Shown here piece by piece: positions 40,727 through 52,100 of a stretch of DNA of 64,000 nt. A program made the translations under genes and the position numbers. The notes beneath the pieces are model-generated. The model was not told the origin of the DNA and made no database searches. It worked only from the letters and a program-made list of their open reading frames with translations. Source of the stretch: Arctopsyche grandis. Its lineage: Eukaryota > Arthropoda > Insecta > Trichoptera > Hydropsychidae. Where the stretch lies: contig NC_135367.1 of the NCBI RefSeq assembly GCF_051622035.1, positions 14,684,501-14,748,500 on the forward strand, read 5' to 3'. Within the stretch, counting starts at the first letter, position 1, and each line of letters opens with the position of its first letter.

Positions 40727-41239
40727 TCATGGAGTAAGCGAATTATCAATTCGACGTGCTGAGGAATAATGGATTGACAAATACTTACTTATATATAAAA
40801 TGCAACTTTTCCCATTTAATGTAGGTACGAGAGTGCAGTGCCCTCGGAAATATAAAAATAAAAATATGAACAAGCGCGCAAAAATAAAAACGAAACGAGA
40901 TGAGAGATGAGGAGGTGGAGAAGGAGGGGCCGCTTCGAAGCACCTGAGGCAACGGTCGATAAATAAGGCAATAAAGTATAAACCTCGCGCCTGTGTCTCG
41001 ACCATAACACTATAGCAGTCGGCGCTAACGAGCTGGTCTTCGGACTCCTCACGAAACAGGCGAATATCTTCGATCGCGTCCGTGACACGCGAACTTATAT
41101 CCGATCGGCGAGAAAAGGTTATTATACCGCATTGTGGGTAACCAAAAGAAGTGAATTCCGAGGTACCCACATACAAGCAGGTACACTTCGTAGGTAAGGT
41201 TTGATATATGGACCGCAAAGCAACAAGGACAAAGAACAA
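40727..41239 (-). CDS. unrecognised 170-codon ORF inside the fz4 intron
   Basis: Lies in a less AT-rich block. It starts MFFVLVALRSIYQTLPTKC and contains a proline run (APPSPPPHLSSR) and a hydrophobic stretch (FVFIFARLFIFLFLYF). No domain is recognised and the coding look is poor. Overlapping ORFs occur in other frames. It could be chance or part of an untranslated RNA. Confidence 0.15.
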   Translation of the reverse strand: MFFVLVALRSIYQTLPTKCTCLYVGTSEFTSFGYPQCGIITFSRRSDISSRVTDAIEDIRLFREESEDQLVSADCYSVMVETQARGLYFIALFIDRCLRCFEAAPPSPPPHLSSRFVFIFARLFIFLFLYFRGHCTLVPTLNGKSCILYISKYLSIHYSSARRIDNSLTP

Positions 41240-42303
41240 ACATCCCTAACGATCATAAAAAATAATGGGTCGAATTCCAAGAACCATATGTATGTGCGTT
41301 TGGGTCTTTGTGCAAGGGGGAGAGAAGTTTCGAAATGCATGTATAATAGAAAGAAATAGAGAGGGAGAGAATGCGTCTTCCCAAATTAGTTTCCGAGAAG
41401 CTGTACCATATGTTCCGATATGCATACATACATACATATGTATGTTTATTTGAGACTTAAAATATTTTGGGGTATGCAAAATTTGTGCGCTCGTTCGGCC
41501 GAAGTAAAATAAGAAATTATACTTTACAAAGAATTATGGAGATACAACCATCTTATCATTTAGAGATCTGAAAAGTAAATACATGTATCAAAAATCAGTT
41601 CAGTTTTGGTCCCTTATTAAATAGATCATACACTAGAAACTGTTGTATATTCTCTTGAAACAGTCCATCCTTATAAAACGTTCCAAAAATATATTTTTCA
41701 TCATTGAAGTGTCGTGATTTGATTGAAGTTAGAGATGATCACAATTTGGTAGCGCGTTTGATTTAGATAAGGTTTTTTTCATTGATGATTTAAATCAATG
41801 ATTGATGATTCAATAGAAATTTTAAAAATCTCAAGAAAATAGTAAGATCAAATCAAATATGCCGAAGTTTTAGATGAAGTTAAGTTTTGTTTCTCGTTGC
41901 AAGACGAATCATCAATTTCGACTGCCAAAAGATCAACGAATACCTAACACATACGACTTGCCGTTTCCTGGAATACAGGAAACAATAAAATCCGCACGTG
42001 GCAAACGCCAGAGGAGACGGAAGTCGCCTTGGGCAACGCACGCGAAAAAATAAATACCAAAAAAATAAACATATGTACAAATATCTACATGTGCAGCAAT
42101 CAATTAAGAAAGGAAAAATCGACATAAAAAAACGAACAGAGGTGATAAGATAATTATATCAAACGACCTATGTAACTTTGAACAATAAAATTTAAGATAA
42201 TGCACATTGATAATAATGGATACTTAACCGACCTGAAGCAAATCGTACATACTTTCGCTAGCAAACTTAAAATTTAATTTTAGCATTCTGCCAAAGATAT
42301 GAG

Positions 42304-42580
42304 CAGTGGCGTAGCGTGGGTAAAGGCGCAAACGCACTGTATTATCGTCAGGCACGCCACGCCTAGATAGACTCCAGCTGTGATGGGCGTATCCTCATGT
42401 CATTGTTAATTCGTGCTATCTTATTATTTCAACGAGTTTATCCAAAATTTCTTCAAATATGGGAATCGCCGTTATCGACCACTGTCAAACCTTTGTCAAT
42501 ACAAGGATAAAATATCGTCAAAAACCCTCTAAGGGGTGAGTTTTGGTATGGATGGCCATAGCATAGATCAGGTGTTCTGC
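42304..42580 (+). mobile_element. dispersed repeat K, copy 1
   Basis: Starts CAGTGGCGTAGCGTGGG and has CTAGATAGACTCCAGCTGTG, TCTTATTATTTCAACGAG and ACAAGGATAAAATATCGTCA. A reversed copy lies at 43893-44112. The start resembles a hAT end, but the other terminus was not found. Confidence 0.6.
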
Positions 42581-43892
42581 GTAGCACTCTGTATCTGTGT
42601 ATATATTTTTATTTTCTCATCTCTCTGTATTTTAATTCGACCATTGTGGAGCATTAAGGGACTATTTAATGCCACAATGGTCCAAACGTAAACTTCAATA
42701 AATTAATGCATGTATATAAAGGAAAATCTACGAGTTAAACATAATATTTGTATACATATGCAAGTATAAAGCCATAAGCTGTGGCGGATGATCAAATGCT
42801 GTATCTCTGTCACACGGTCCATGGTTTCATGTGAGTGAGCAGTGTTTCCGAGAAGCGTTTGCGCTCCTACGAAAGACTCTTCGCACGCATGGAGCTGTCG
42901 AATGTGCGATAGAGATGAGGCATATGACGAGCCGCCACCAGCCATAAGTCAACTTATACCAATAAAAATGGTAATTGTGAGGAACGCACACAAAGTGATA
43001 GCTCGGTAAAAGTAGGTGTAATAAATCAAACAAAAACGATCCACTAAAATTTATGACTAGAAGTAGAGCACACGCTACACAAATATGAAAAGCACGCGTG
43101 GAGCACAAGCCATACCATGTAGTACTAACGTCGCATTCACACGCCCATAGGTAAACAGATAAACAGTTAAATTTCGCGCTCGATTTGTCGTTACACCGTG
43201 TGTACATAAATATAATATATTATGTGGCCACTGGCCGGTATGTGTGTGTGGTATCTCGGTTGTTTGGCGCCCGCGGTGGTGACAAACAAGCGCCATTAAA
43301 TCGTTTTAGCGGGTAATCGACGTAATTGGCAATGGCTAATGGAGAACCGCTCTAAGTGGTCCAGTATCTTTCCCTCTCTCTGGCCAGACGAGATGGTACC
43401 TGTGCATGTACCTGCATACGTACAAACTACGAGCGTAATTGGACTCGGAATGAGTATGGCAGCGAGAGTAACATACCCCGCGTGCCTTCAAAGGTGTGGA
43501 TCTCATCATCGTCGATAATGAGCCGATGATATGTGAACGTGCATGTGGATACGCTGCCCCTCCGAAAAAGGGTTATCTCGTTAAGATTGTGGAGGTTACT
43601 TTTTAAAATTTCACACTACATATCTGTTATCGGTTACCTTCTAAATTTGATGTCATTGAATATGTTAATTCAAATCGTGTATATCTATAATTTAAGTCGC
43701 AATATATGGTGTCACTTATGAATTATAATGCGCTTGGGAAATGGAATTTTACTCCAGCAATAAATAAAAAAAAAGATTCCGATTTGAAAAAATTACAAAT
43801 GTCAAATATCATTTTTTCCACTTTTTGTTTCAATATGAAACACCATTTCTAGATACATAAATGTGTTTAAAAATACATTGTAATAAAATACG

Positions 43893-44112
43893 CTAGCACG
43901 CTTGATCTATGCTATGGCGATCCTTGGCAAAACTTACCCCCTGGAGTGTTTTCAGTGATATTTTATCCTTGTATTAACAGTGATTCCCATATTTGAAAAA
44001 ATGAAGGAGAAACTTGTCGAAATAATAAGACCGCGCGAATAAACAATGACATGAAGATGTGGCACATCACAGCTGGAGTCTATCTAGACATGCCATGCCG
44101 TACGATTCAGTG
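43893..44112 (-). mobile_element. dispersed repeat K, copy 2 (inverted)
   Basis: On the minus strand it shares TCTAGATAGACTCCAGCTGT, TCTTATTATTTCGACAAG and TACAAGGATAAAATATCACT with copy 1, about 1.3 kb away. Confidence 0.65.
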
Positions 44113-44119
44113 CGCCTTA

Positions 44120-44293
44120 GACCTGGGCCACGCCAGACGACTTTGTCGCTCCACTAGTTGCGCCACCAGAAAAAAATGTATGGAAATGAGAGCAACCAAG
44201 GAGTTGACGGGTGTGGCACGCTCCATCTAACTGCATACATTTGGTCTGGTCGCCCTCAACGTAGTTGCTCGCAAGCCGCACGGTGTGTCCCCA
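44120..44293. mobile_element. Harbinger-like MITE with TTA duplication, copy 2
   Basis: Flanked by TTA (44117-44119, 44294-44296). Read on the minus strand it follows 15561-15722 for nearly its whole length (GTGCGGCTTGCGAGCAACT, CATTTCCATACATTTTTT). Its termini are more decayed. Confidence 0.7.
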
Positions 44294-45337
44294 TTATTGC
44301 CAGATTTTCCGTGTTCGCGGTTTTCATGGCAATGTGCGAAATAATCTGTTTTCCGTTTCTTAGTAGTAATTCAATATTCACACTAATTAATGTCAGGTAA
44401 AAAAATAAATTTTTCAGTTTTTAACTGTTTTTAAAATAGACTGACCCAATTAGATTTAGATAATACACAGTAAAGTTTTACTAATTTTGATGCCAAAACA
44501 ATTTTCAAAACTTTTTACCAATGTGTAAAAAAACTTTCAAAAATGTTATTCTCATATGAAGTTCTAAATGATCAAACTTCTTTGGGTCTTTAGCCTTTAC
44601 GCTAGGTAAGTCACTACTTAATTTACCATATCCACATATACATACATACGTATTATGCAAGCGAAGAAAGGAGCTTGTCGTTCACTAATTCCAACTTTTA
44701 ATAATATAATTGTACAATCCACGACAGACCCTAGTATTTTATCAAATTACAACTCGTATACACGGTTAATTAACGCGCCGCTCTTAATTAACCGAGATCG
44801 GTGCGTGTACAGCTACGATATTAACAAAAAGAGATAAAGTTAAAATATTTGGTGGACGGCTGTTTTAAACGCTTATTTAGATAGGATATACACCTGTTAC
44901 GAGATCTTGTCATGCGAGACAGTGTATATTTTCATTAAAAATAATTAAAATAAAAAGGGGGGAATTCGAGGCGATTTTCAGGATCTGAGCAACAAACCTT
45001 TTTGTAAGTATAAAAACGGTCACACCTCGATTGGCACACGAGCAAATTAATCGCTTACAACATTATTCGACTATTTACTGTGAGATTATAGCAAATCGAC
45101 GCTAGACTTAATTTGCAGCACGTCTAGTTTGTGTTAATTGCGTGTAAAATATACCAAAATATCAAAACTATTCTTAATAGTCTGCTGTGTGTGGACAAGT
45201 TATTGGTCAAAAAATTGGATCAATTACGCGAAACTAATACTAAATACCGCAACTATTTGATTTGATCATATAAAAGTTTACAATTAGAAAAATTATTGTA
45301 CTATAGCAAGCAAACAATTCTGATTTAGTGTCATCAC

Positions 45338-45474
45338 TAGTCACCGGACCCAGAAGGTGCCGCGTATTGTTCAAAGGTTATATGTAAATGCATTGTTAAA
45401 GGTTTGCCGAACCTTTTTTACAAAGGATTTACAACAATGGAACAATGAGCGGCCCCTTGGCTATCCTACCTCTA
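45338..45474. mobile_element. short hAT-like MITE with GTCATCAC duplication
   Basis: 137 bp from TAGTCACCGGACCCAGAAGG to CTACCTCTA, flanked by GTCATCAC (45330-45337) and GTCATTAC (45475-45482). It is nearly identical to 47231-47363 over the left two thirds. Confidence 0.75.
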
Positions 45475-45582
45475 GTCATTACAGGTTTCCCCAAGGCGAC
45501 ACATGTTGCTAAAGTTGTACATATGTACTATAGTCTATAAAGGCGACCAATTTGATGAGAAACCGTTTCAATTGTTTCAATA

Positions 45583-45900
45583 GCCACAGCGTAGTACACT
45601 GGTAGAGTTATTGCATAACAGTAGAGAGGTCGTTTGTTCAAGCCCCGGCCAAATACGCTGCTGGCGAGATCTTATGTTTATTAAAATACAGATCGACCAT
45701 CTCCTGTTAGAATTTTTTGATTTTTCTAGCGGAATTGTTGTGACGAATCCAATAAATCAGTATCCTCCCCCTCAGTTTCTTGCAAATTCAAGTAATTGGC
45801 ATCTCGAATTTGTTGAATCTTATAATTGCTGCCTACATAATGTATTTCTCGCAAATTTGCTGTGTCAAAAAAAAAGTTGATTGTCTTGTCCTATTGTAGA
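45583..45900 (+). repeat. tRNA-derived SINE copy, diverged
   Basis: A-box-like GTACACTGGTAGAGTTATTG and B-box-like TTGTTCAAGCCCCGGCC, followed by CGCTGCTGGCGAGATC. The later part shares CAAATTTGCTG-type words with the 29205 copy. Confidence 0.55.
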
Positions 45901-45989
45901 TGTTTCTATTTTATTCATGTATTGTTGTTTGAAAAATTGTTAGTACTCACGTACAAAAATTGACTCCTTGGGGTAATTCCTGTCACGGC

Positions 45990-46186
45990 ACATATGATGT
46001 TAGTATGTAATAAAAAATAAACAATGAAATCAGATAAATTGGCAAATTCTGATAAAAAACGATCGAATTGGAGTTACATATGTACAATATCCAAGATTGG
46101 TCAGCAAGACCGCTGGGCTAGGGCTCGAATTCGTGACCCATCAGTTGTTAGCATTATACGCTAACCACTGAGCTATGCTCTTGTTT
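45990..46186 (-). repeat. tRNA-derived SINE copy, best-kept head
   Basis: Minus strand: TAGCTCAGTGGTTAGCGTAT with a B-box-like AATTCGAGCCC, then AATTTGCCAATTTATCTGAT. It reads like a tRNA 5' half fused to the family body. Confidence 0.75.
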
Positions 46187-47230
46187 ATATCCAGAAAAAT
46201 CCAAACAATATTCAACTATAATAGAATCAGCGAATGGAGTTAAATTTTATTAAATACATTTCCATTTACATTACCTTATTAGGTACATTTGCGTTGCACA
46301 AAAAACAAAGCACATATTTTCAATAATGTTGCTTGGAAAAAATTGTATTTAAATCTTTTGGACAAGAAATTCCCTTGTTACTAAAACTGATTACCAAAAC
46401 TATTGTCCGATACGTATCTTTACAAAAGTTTTCAGGTACACCGGATGATACTATTCAAATGGCGCTCCCATAAATCAAAGCAATCCCAATGCAAAAGACA
46501 AAAATAAAACCAAACAAAGACAGCAGACAGAAAAAAAAAGAAGACCCATCAACCACGTTTCACCATCCTATTCATATCAGTGCCAAAAGTAACGGCTGTC
46601 GTAAATCAAAATGCACTCGAGGAATGCATCTTCCAACAAATACAACAAATCCGCTTTCGACTACTTCTAGGAAAGAAGCGAGAAATTCAATATTCTTACA
46701 CGGGACGATTTTTTAAAAACACCATGTGTTAATAATTAAAACAAACTTACTAAATTATTCACACACGTGGTTTTGATTTGGTAGGGACGGGATACGTCAA
46801 GATTTTTTTCGGATAATGTAAATATTTTATAAATATTTACACGCATTGCATACAAATGTATATGCCACACACATGGGGCTAATTAAACGCTTAATTTATT
46901 TAACCGACTAGATTTTTTTTAAAAAAGGTCAATTCAAAATTTCATCTCGGTTTTAGTCTTCATTTGCATCAGAGTTTGTACATATACATATGTAATATTT
47001 TCAACTAGCTAAAAATATTTCGTACTGTTAAAGCGAAAATATAAATAAATACACACACAGATGTATTAAAGTTTTGTAAAACTAATGATTTATCTTTATC
47101 GTATATATAATATCGCTATTCTGTACGTCTGAGATAACGCTCGCCGTAATATAAGAGTCGTTTCGATTCGACATATATATGTACGTGACAGCTAAACCAC
47201 TGCCAACAAAACGTACACGAATATAATAAC

Positions 47231-47363
47231 TAGTCACCGGACCCAGAAGGTGCCGCGTATTGTTCAAAGGTTGTAAATGCATTGTTAAAGGTTTGCCGAA
47301 CCTTTTTTACAAAGGATTTACAACAATGGAACAATGGATAGCACTGTGACTATCCGGTGTCTA
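47231..47363. mobile_element. short hAT-like MITE with ATAATAAC duplication
   Basis: 133 bp from TAGTCACCGGACCC to CCGGTGTCTA, with 9 of 10 terminal bases inverted. It is flanked on both sides by a perfect ATAATAAC (47223-47230 and 47364-47371). Confidence 0.85.
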
Positions 47364-48088
47364 ATAATAACAAAAGAAAAAAATCTATATATACTGTTTG
47401 CTACTAATGTTTCCTGTTGGCAAATAGACGGTGGTAAGTCTCGGAGCATTTACCACAATCTATTGAAAATTTATTTAATCAATTAATTTTTCTATTGTTT
47501 ATAATATGTAAGTAGGCAGTAGGTAGTTCTTACCATTTTTTTTATATTAAACAATTAAATATAAATATTAAATTAAATATATTTAAAAGGTATTTGAAAA
47601 AAGTCCGACCGCGTGCGGATCGAACAGGACACATTTTTTTTTTAAATTTAATAACTTAAAATGCCAACACCCATGCGATGATATTTCATCAGATACAAAA
47701 CTAGTATAATATATAATATAATCATATTTTGACGATATTTATAAAATTGGAGGCAGTATGTGTAAAGAAATATTATTTTTATATTGTGCAAAAAAACAAC
47801 AATTAAATTGTTTTTGCAGAATTACGTCCAAATACTGCATAATAGAATTCAAAATGGTAACGATTATTGAGTTGGAGATCACTGATTCATCTTATGTGCG
47901 CAATCAAAATAGGACTTGTGGAAATATTTACGTTTTGTGAGTATTTTCGGAACTAGAACGAAAAGCAGCGGCGTATAGAGCGGTGATATACCAACAGCTG
48001 CTCACGATTCTTACAACTGTAAGACTTTAAAAGAGTGGGTGCAATTCTTGAAAGTCTCAAGATTGTTTATAATTTGATTGAAACTCAC

Positions 48089-49062
48089 CAAACGGTAGCT
48101 GCCATTCCGAAGTAGTACAGCAGCAGGAAGACTACGGCACAGTTGGGATTAGCCAACCCGTCTTGAGACAGGATGTTCCTGGTCGGAGTCTGAACATCGT
48201 AGCTGCAAGCCACAGCTGCGTGTCCAGCAGCTCCTCGAACACCCCATCCGACAGCAGACAGATTATGACACAGAGCCATAAACACCAGAGGACGAGCAGG
48301 ATAGCGAAAGCCTCCAGAGTTCCCATTAGAGCCAGACCCAGAACCGACTCCTATGAAGAAGGTGAGCATGGCAATCATAGTCGACACGAAGCAAAGAGTG
48401 GCCCAAATGTACAACCAGACTTCGGCCAACCTCTTGTCGGAGGCGTCGTACAGTATTTCAGCATCGCAATACTGAGCACAGCGTTTCGATCTGGTCAGAT
48501 AGATGTAACTGGTCGACTTGGAGTAATTCTGGCAGGCCAAGTTAGGATTGCCGAAAGGTGGGTTGAGAGTTATGGGTATGGTGGCCGACGGAAGCAAATT
48601 GGACGGGTTCGATTCTTCGGGTCCATCCATGCACATGTGCTCGTGATTGTTCTCAGCTGGGAACTGGGAGCAGTTCAGTTCCACGGGCCAAGGAAATCCG
48701 AACCCTTTCAAGATTGGGTAGCAACGAGCGTAAACACTCTCGCAAAGTCCTCGGCAAGGGCCTATGGGCATGGCTACTTTATCGGTGCACATGGGTACGT
48801 AAACAGAGCAGAGGAACAGGAGAAGTTGAGAGGCACAGCCGTACTGGAGGAGAGGAGTGAAGGTCTGCATGGTGGTGTCAGCATCAGCTTGCATGGTGTG
48901 CTTGGCGAAGTTGGGCATGCCGGTGAAGTTGTATCCGATGCTCTTGCACTGCTCCACTTTGATGGGTTCGCAGGTTCTGGAAGTGGGGTCTGCGGCGGCC
49001 GCCCCACCCGCCCAAGCCGACCACAAGCTCACCACGGCTAACATCCCCACGGCCCCCATCAT
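48089..49062 (-). CDS. fz4: fz4 coding exon 1: signal peptide, cysteine-rich Wnt-binding domain, TM1-TM3
   Basis: Encodes residues 1-324 and two bases of Trp325 of a Frizzled-4 Wnt receptor, a seven-pass plasma-membrane protein. A hydrophobic signal peptide covers about residues 1-24. The cysteine-rich domain follows, with all ten cysteines at 31, 39, 76, 85, 92, 103, 107, 114, 131 and 144 and the typical YNFTGMPN and WPVELNCSQFP stretches. The linker carries Cys177, 195 and 199. TM1 is about 214-238, TM2 about 257-275 and TM3 starts about 308. Intracellular loop 1 keeps FRYPARP but is lengthened by a Gly/Ser/Asn-rich run (residues 239-251). The exon ends at GTTTG|GTGAGT. I took the upstream of two adjacent ATGs; Met2 is an equally possible start. 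An overlapping 292-codon ORF on the plus strand is only the mirror of this GC-rich exon. Confidence 0.95.
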
Positions 49063-49166
49063 GGTCTTTCTTCACAATGTGCACATAATAAACAATAACA
49101 CTACAACGATCTGTCAGCGAGGAAACGCGACGTACACCCGACCACGACGACACCCACCGCTCGACT
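49063..49166 (-). promoter_or_regulatory. fz4: candidate fz4 initiator and 5' UTR
   Basis: A match to the insect initiator (TCAGTC) on the minus strand puts a possible start at A49166, giving a 104-nt 5' UTR. A weak downstream promoter-like GGGTG lies about 28-32 bases further on, with one mismatch to the usual motif. There is no convincing TATA box. The block 49063-49250 is much less AT-rich than its flanks, as expected near a promoter. The start is inferred from motifs only. Confidence 0.3.
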
Positions 49167-49169
49167 GAT

Positions 49170-52100
49170 GGTGAATCGTCGTTGCGACTCGAACCACATG
49201 GCGGTCGGCGGATTATCGCTCGACTCTTTCCGGAACCAGTCGGAGATTGACGATGTATGAACATATACATTTGTAAATGTTTAACGTTTTTAAACTTTAA
49301 ATAAAAAGCTGTCACGATGATTGCCGGCTATGTTTTGATGGGAGACAGGATCAGGGACATAGGCAATAAAGGGAGCGCTTAAGGGCGAGACAATTTTAAG
49401 GAACGGCAAACAAAATAAGAAAACAGAAGAAAAGAGGTAAATAAAAAATAATTGAATTTATTATCTTCCGTTTAAATTTTATTACAAATGCATAATTTGC
49501 CATTCATGAGTGAATTCTAATTACTTTCATTAAAATATATGATATATGTTTTGAAAAATATCTATCTTTACTGTTTGTATGGCATTTTGAAGTCTCGAGA
49601 CGTCACTGGACAGGACCGATGAGACTTCAAACTTTTTCAAATTTTTGTGGCGGGGAGGGGGGGGGGGACTTATTTTAAAATTTCGTAAATAAAATATTCC
49701 TCTTTTGTCAACATTAAATTAATTATGAATGGAAAAGCATGTGCCTCAGCCAAAAAAAAAATTATTTTATACTTGTCTAGTAGTTAGGCTTAGACTTTAC
49801 ACTTAAAAAAAGTTTTTTAAAAACATACCTCTTCTATAATTTGTACATAAAATTATTATTTTGAATAAAAACACCAATATTTTTTTTTACTACCGCCATC
49901 TATGTATAAAATTAATGACTACCAACTGTCCATTTACTTATATTGATGACCAAAATGAGCAATATGACAAAGTATGAAAACGATCGGATAAGAGGCAAAC
50001 TTTTTCCTGAATTGTAATCGTAAGTGAAACGTAAAGGAGGTATGTAAAAAAAACAATTATTACGCTTCGCTGCAACATTACGTTTCGCACTCTCTTTAAC
50101 TTTATGCTTCGATGCGTTGTTAACAGATGGCGCAATAACGTATAATTTTAAAATTTATTCCTAAATTATAATGGAAACGACGATATGTCTTGACGAATAG
50201 TCTCGAAGAGGTCGCGTCCATCCATCCAACCATGCATGTCCAATTTAAATCGGATATCATGATTCACAGCCATCGTCATCCACTGCTGAATAAAGGCTTC
50301 TACGCTTCCATTTGTCTCCATTTTGAGCAACTCTCACCAATCTCATCTCACACGCTTTTTTTAATTTCAATTTATCCATCTCCCCTGTGGCCCTCTTTGC
50401 GAGCTCATTCGAACACTTCTTTCGTCCATCTATCGTCCGTTCTTCTAAATACGTGACCCGCCCATTGCTATTTCAATTTCTTTAATTTCACCATTACATC
50501 AACCACTTATGTCATACTTCTAACCGTATTTTTTTTTTGTTCCAGTTCAAGTCAAAAAATATATATCGGTTCGGTTCCGGATAAAATAACGGTTAAAAAA
50601 TAATTGGTATTGGCGAGTTCGTAAAATGAGGTGAAGTATGAATATCTGATAGAATCTTCAATCTTGATTGAATTTGATTCCTGTTACTTTATGACCTAAA
50701 TGGCACACATGGGGGGATTTAAAGATTTCATATGAATAAACATTTTATTTTGTTCAACGAAGATCAGAATTCATGTTACATGGAGTCACTTACTGCTGAT
50801 TTATTTAAAGCCGAAATAAATTATCATGAATCACAACATTACTGTTTATTCATTGCCCAGGATTTTAGAAGCTGCTTTGCAATTCATTTTAGTAGCTAAC
50901 CAATTGAAGTGTATTGAATGATATATGTGATACATTCCGCAGATATGCTCTCGGAATGAAAAGTGAAATAAGTGCTTATAGATATTTGTGCAAGAATATA
51001 TACATTTTATATACAGTATTCAGGGACGTCATTTGGGAGGCAAGGGCAGGAGAGAGTAATTGCCCCCCCCCCATTAGATTTGGCCAGGTCAGGAACATCC
51101 ATGTCATTTGATAAAGTATAATACTATGAATCTCAATAAAATCGATTATTTGTTACTAAAAGTTTAGACCAGCAGATAGTGCAACAAATCCAGAATGTCG
51201 ATCAGCAGCTTCTTTCAATAAAAGAGATTTTATAAAAACAGCCACAAATTGTCCAACTTTTGACCCTCCCCCTCTGTGGAAAAAGCTAAAATGATGTTCT
51301 TGGCAGTATTGCATTTTTATTTTGTGTAACACACCTCAATTATTAAATCTATGGTTTGCTGATTATATCTGATGGTGTATGTATAGTAAACGTTTAAATT
51401 TTTTACATTGATAAGCAGGAGCATCAATTGATAAACAGCCCTGAGCCATTATATGATGTGTATATAGCAATTTGTATGAATAATTTGTGTATTTTATGAT
51501 ATTGATTTTATTACCAGATTCGTAAATCAAAAATACCAATGTAAACGAAGGACAAAAAAAAGATTCATTGACTAATACACTTTTTATTTAATAAACATTT
51601 TTTAACAAATAAAATATATCAATCAATTCAGATGTTAACACCACATGAATGATAATATTTATTTATATATTCAGTTATTAGATACATAGTGTATAAATGT
51701 ACAAATTTCATTTAAGTTGCTCAAGAATGAAAACGTGTGTGAGTGAGAAAATGCCATTTCTGTCTTTTGATTTACAAGCTGCCTTTCTGAAAATGTTTAA
51801 AATTTATTCACTTTTTGTTAAAAAATATTTATTTATTACGGACACGGGTCAAAAATATTACAAATTCAAAAAACAGCAGCGTAATATAATCACCTCGAGC
51901 TTGTTATCAAAATCTACACTTCTTATATAATCTTTTCTATACAATCGTTCAAATTTATAAAAAAATTAGCCTTTAGAAATATTTCAATCCATTTACAAGT
52001 TGATATACAAGCGAAATTTTCATCATGAGATATACATACATATACAATAGAATTCTTTTCATTTATCAGTTTGATTATTGTACTAAATAAAAATAAATAT

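Larger units (their letters stand above)
285..48088 (-). other. fz4: fz4 intron 1 (between coding exons 1 and 2), about 47.8 kb
   Basis: The intron is bounded by donor GTGAGT at 48088 and acceptor ctctctag at 285. No coding sequence is missing between the exons, because they join inside one Trp codon. The interior is AT-rich and packed with transposon relics, listed separately. Stretches between those relics (about 2100-2700, 3340-4590, 5050-6490, 9180-10050, 13700-15550, 16200-17350, 22200-23790, 24340-28400, 30150-33250, 33920-36030, 36490-38440, 39210-42300, 44300-45330) show only AT-rich or microsatellite DNA to me, apart from three weak ORFs. Blocks of more balanced base composition near 13340-13600, 21770-22330, 23160-23570, 29690-30000, 31320-31600, 35400-35760, 36880-37200, 40900-41120 and 43230-43570 might be regulatory, but nothing in them identifies a function. 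Confidence 0.85.

Noticed and set aside
46100..46186. possible tRNA gene on the minus strand
   Set aside because: It has tRNA-like boxes but no full cloverleaf, and it continues into the SINE body.
48163..49041. 292-codon plus-strand ORF
   Set aside because: It is the mirror image of fz4 exon 1, which has full protein support. It has no recognisable domain.
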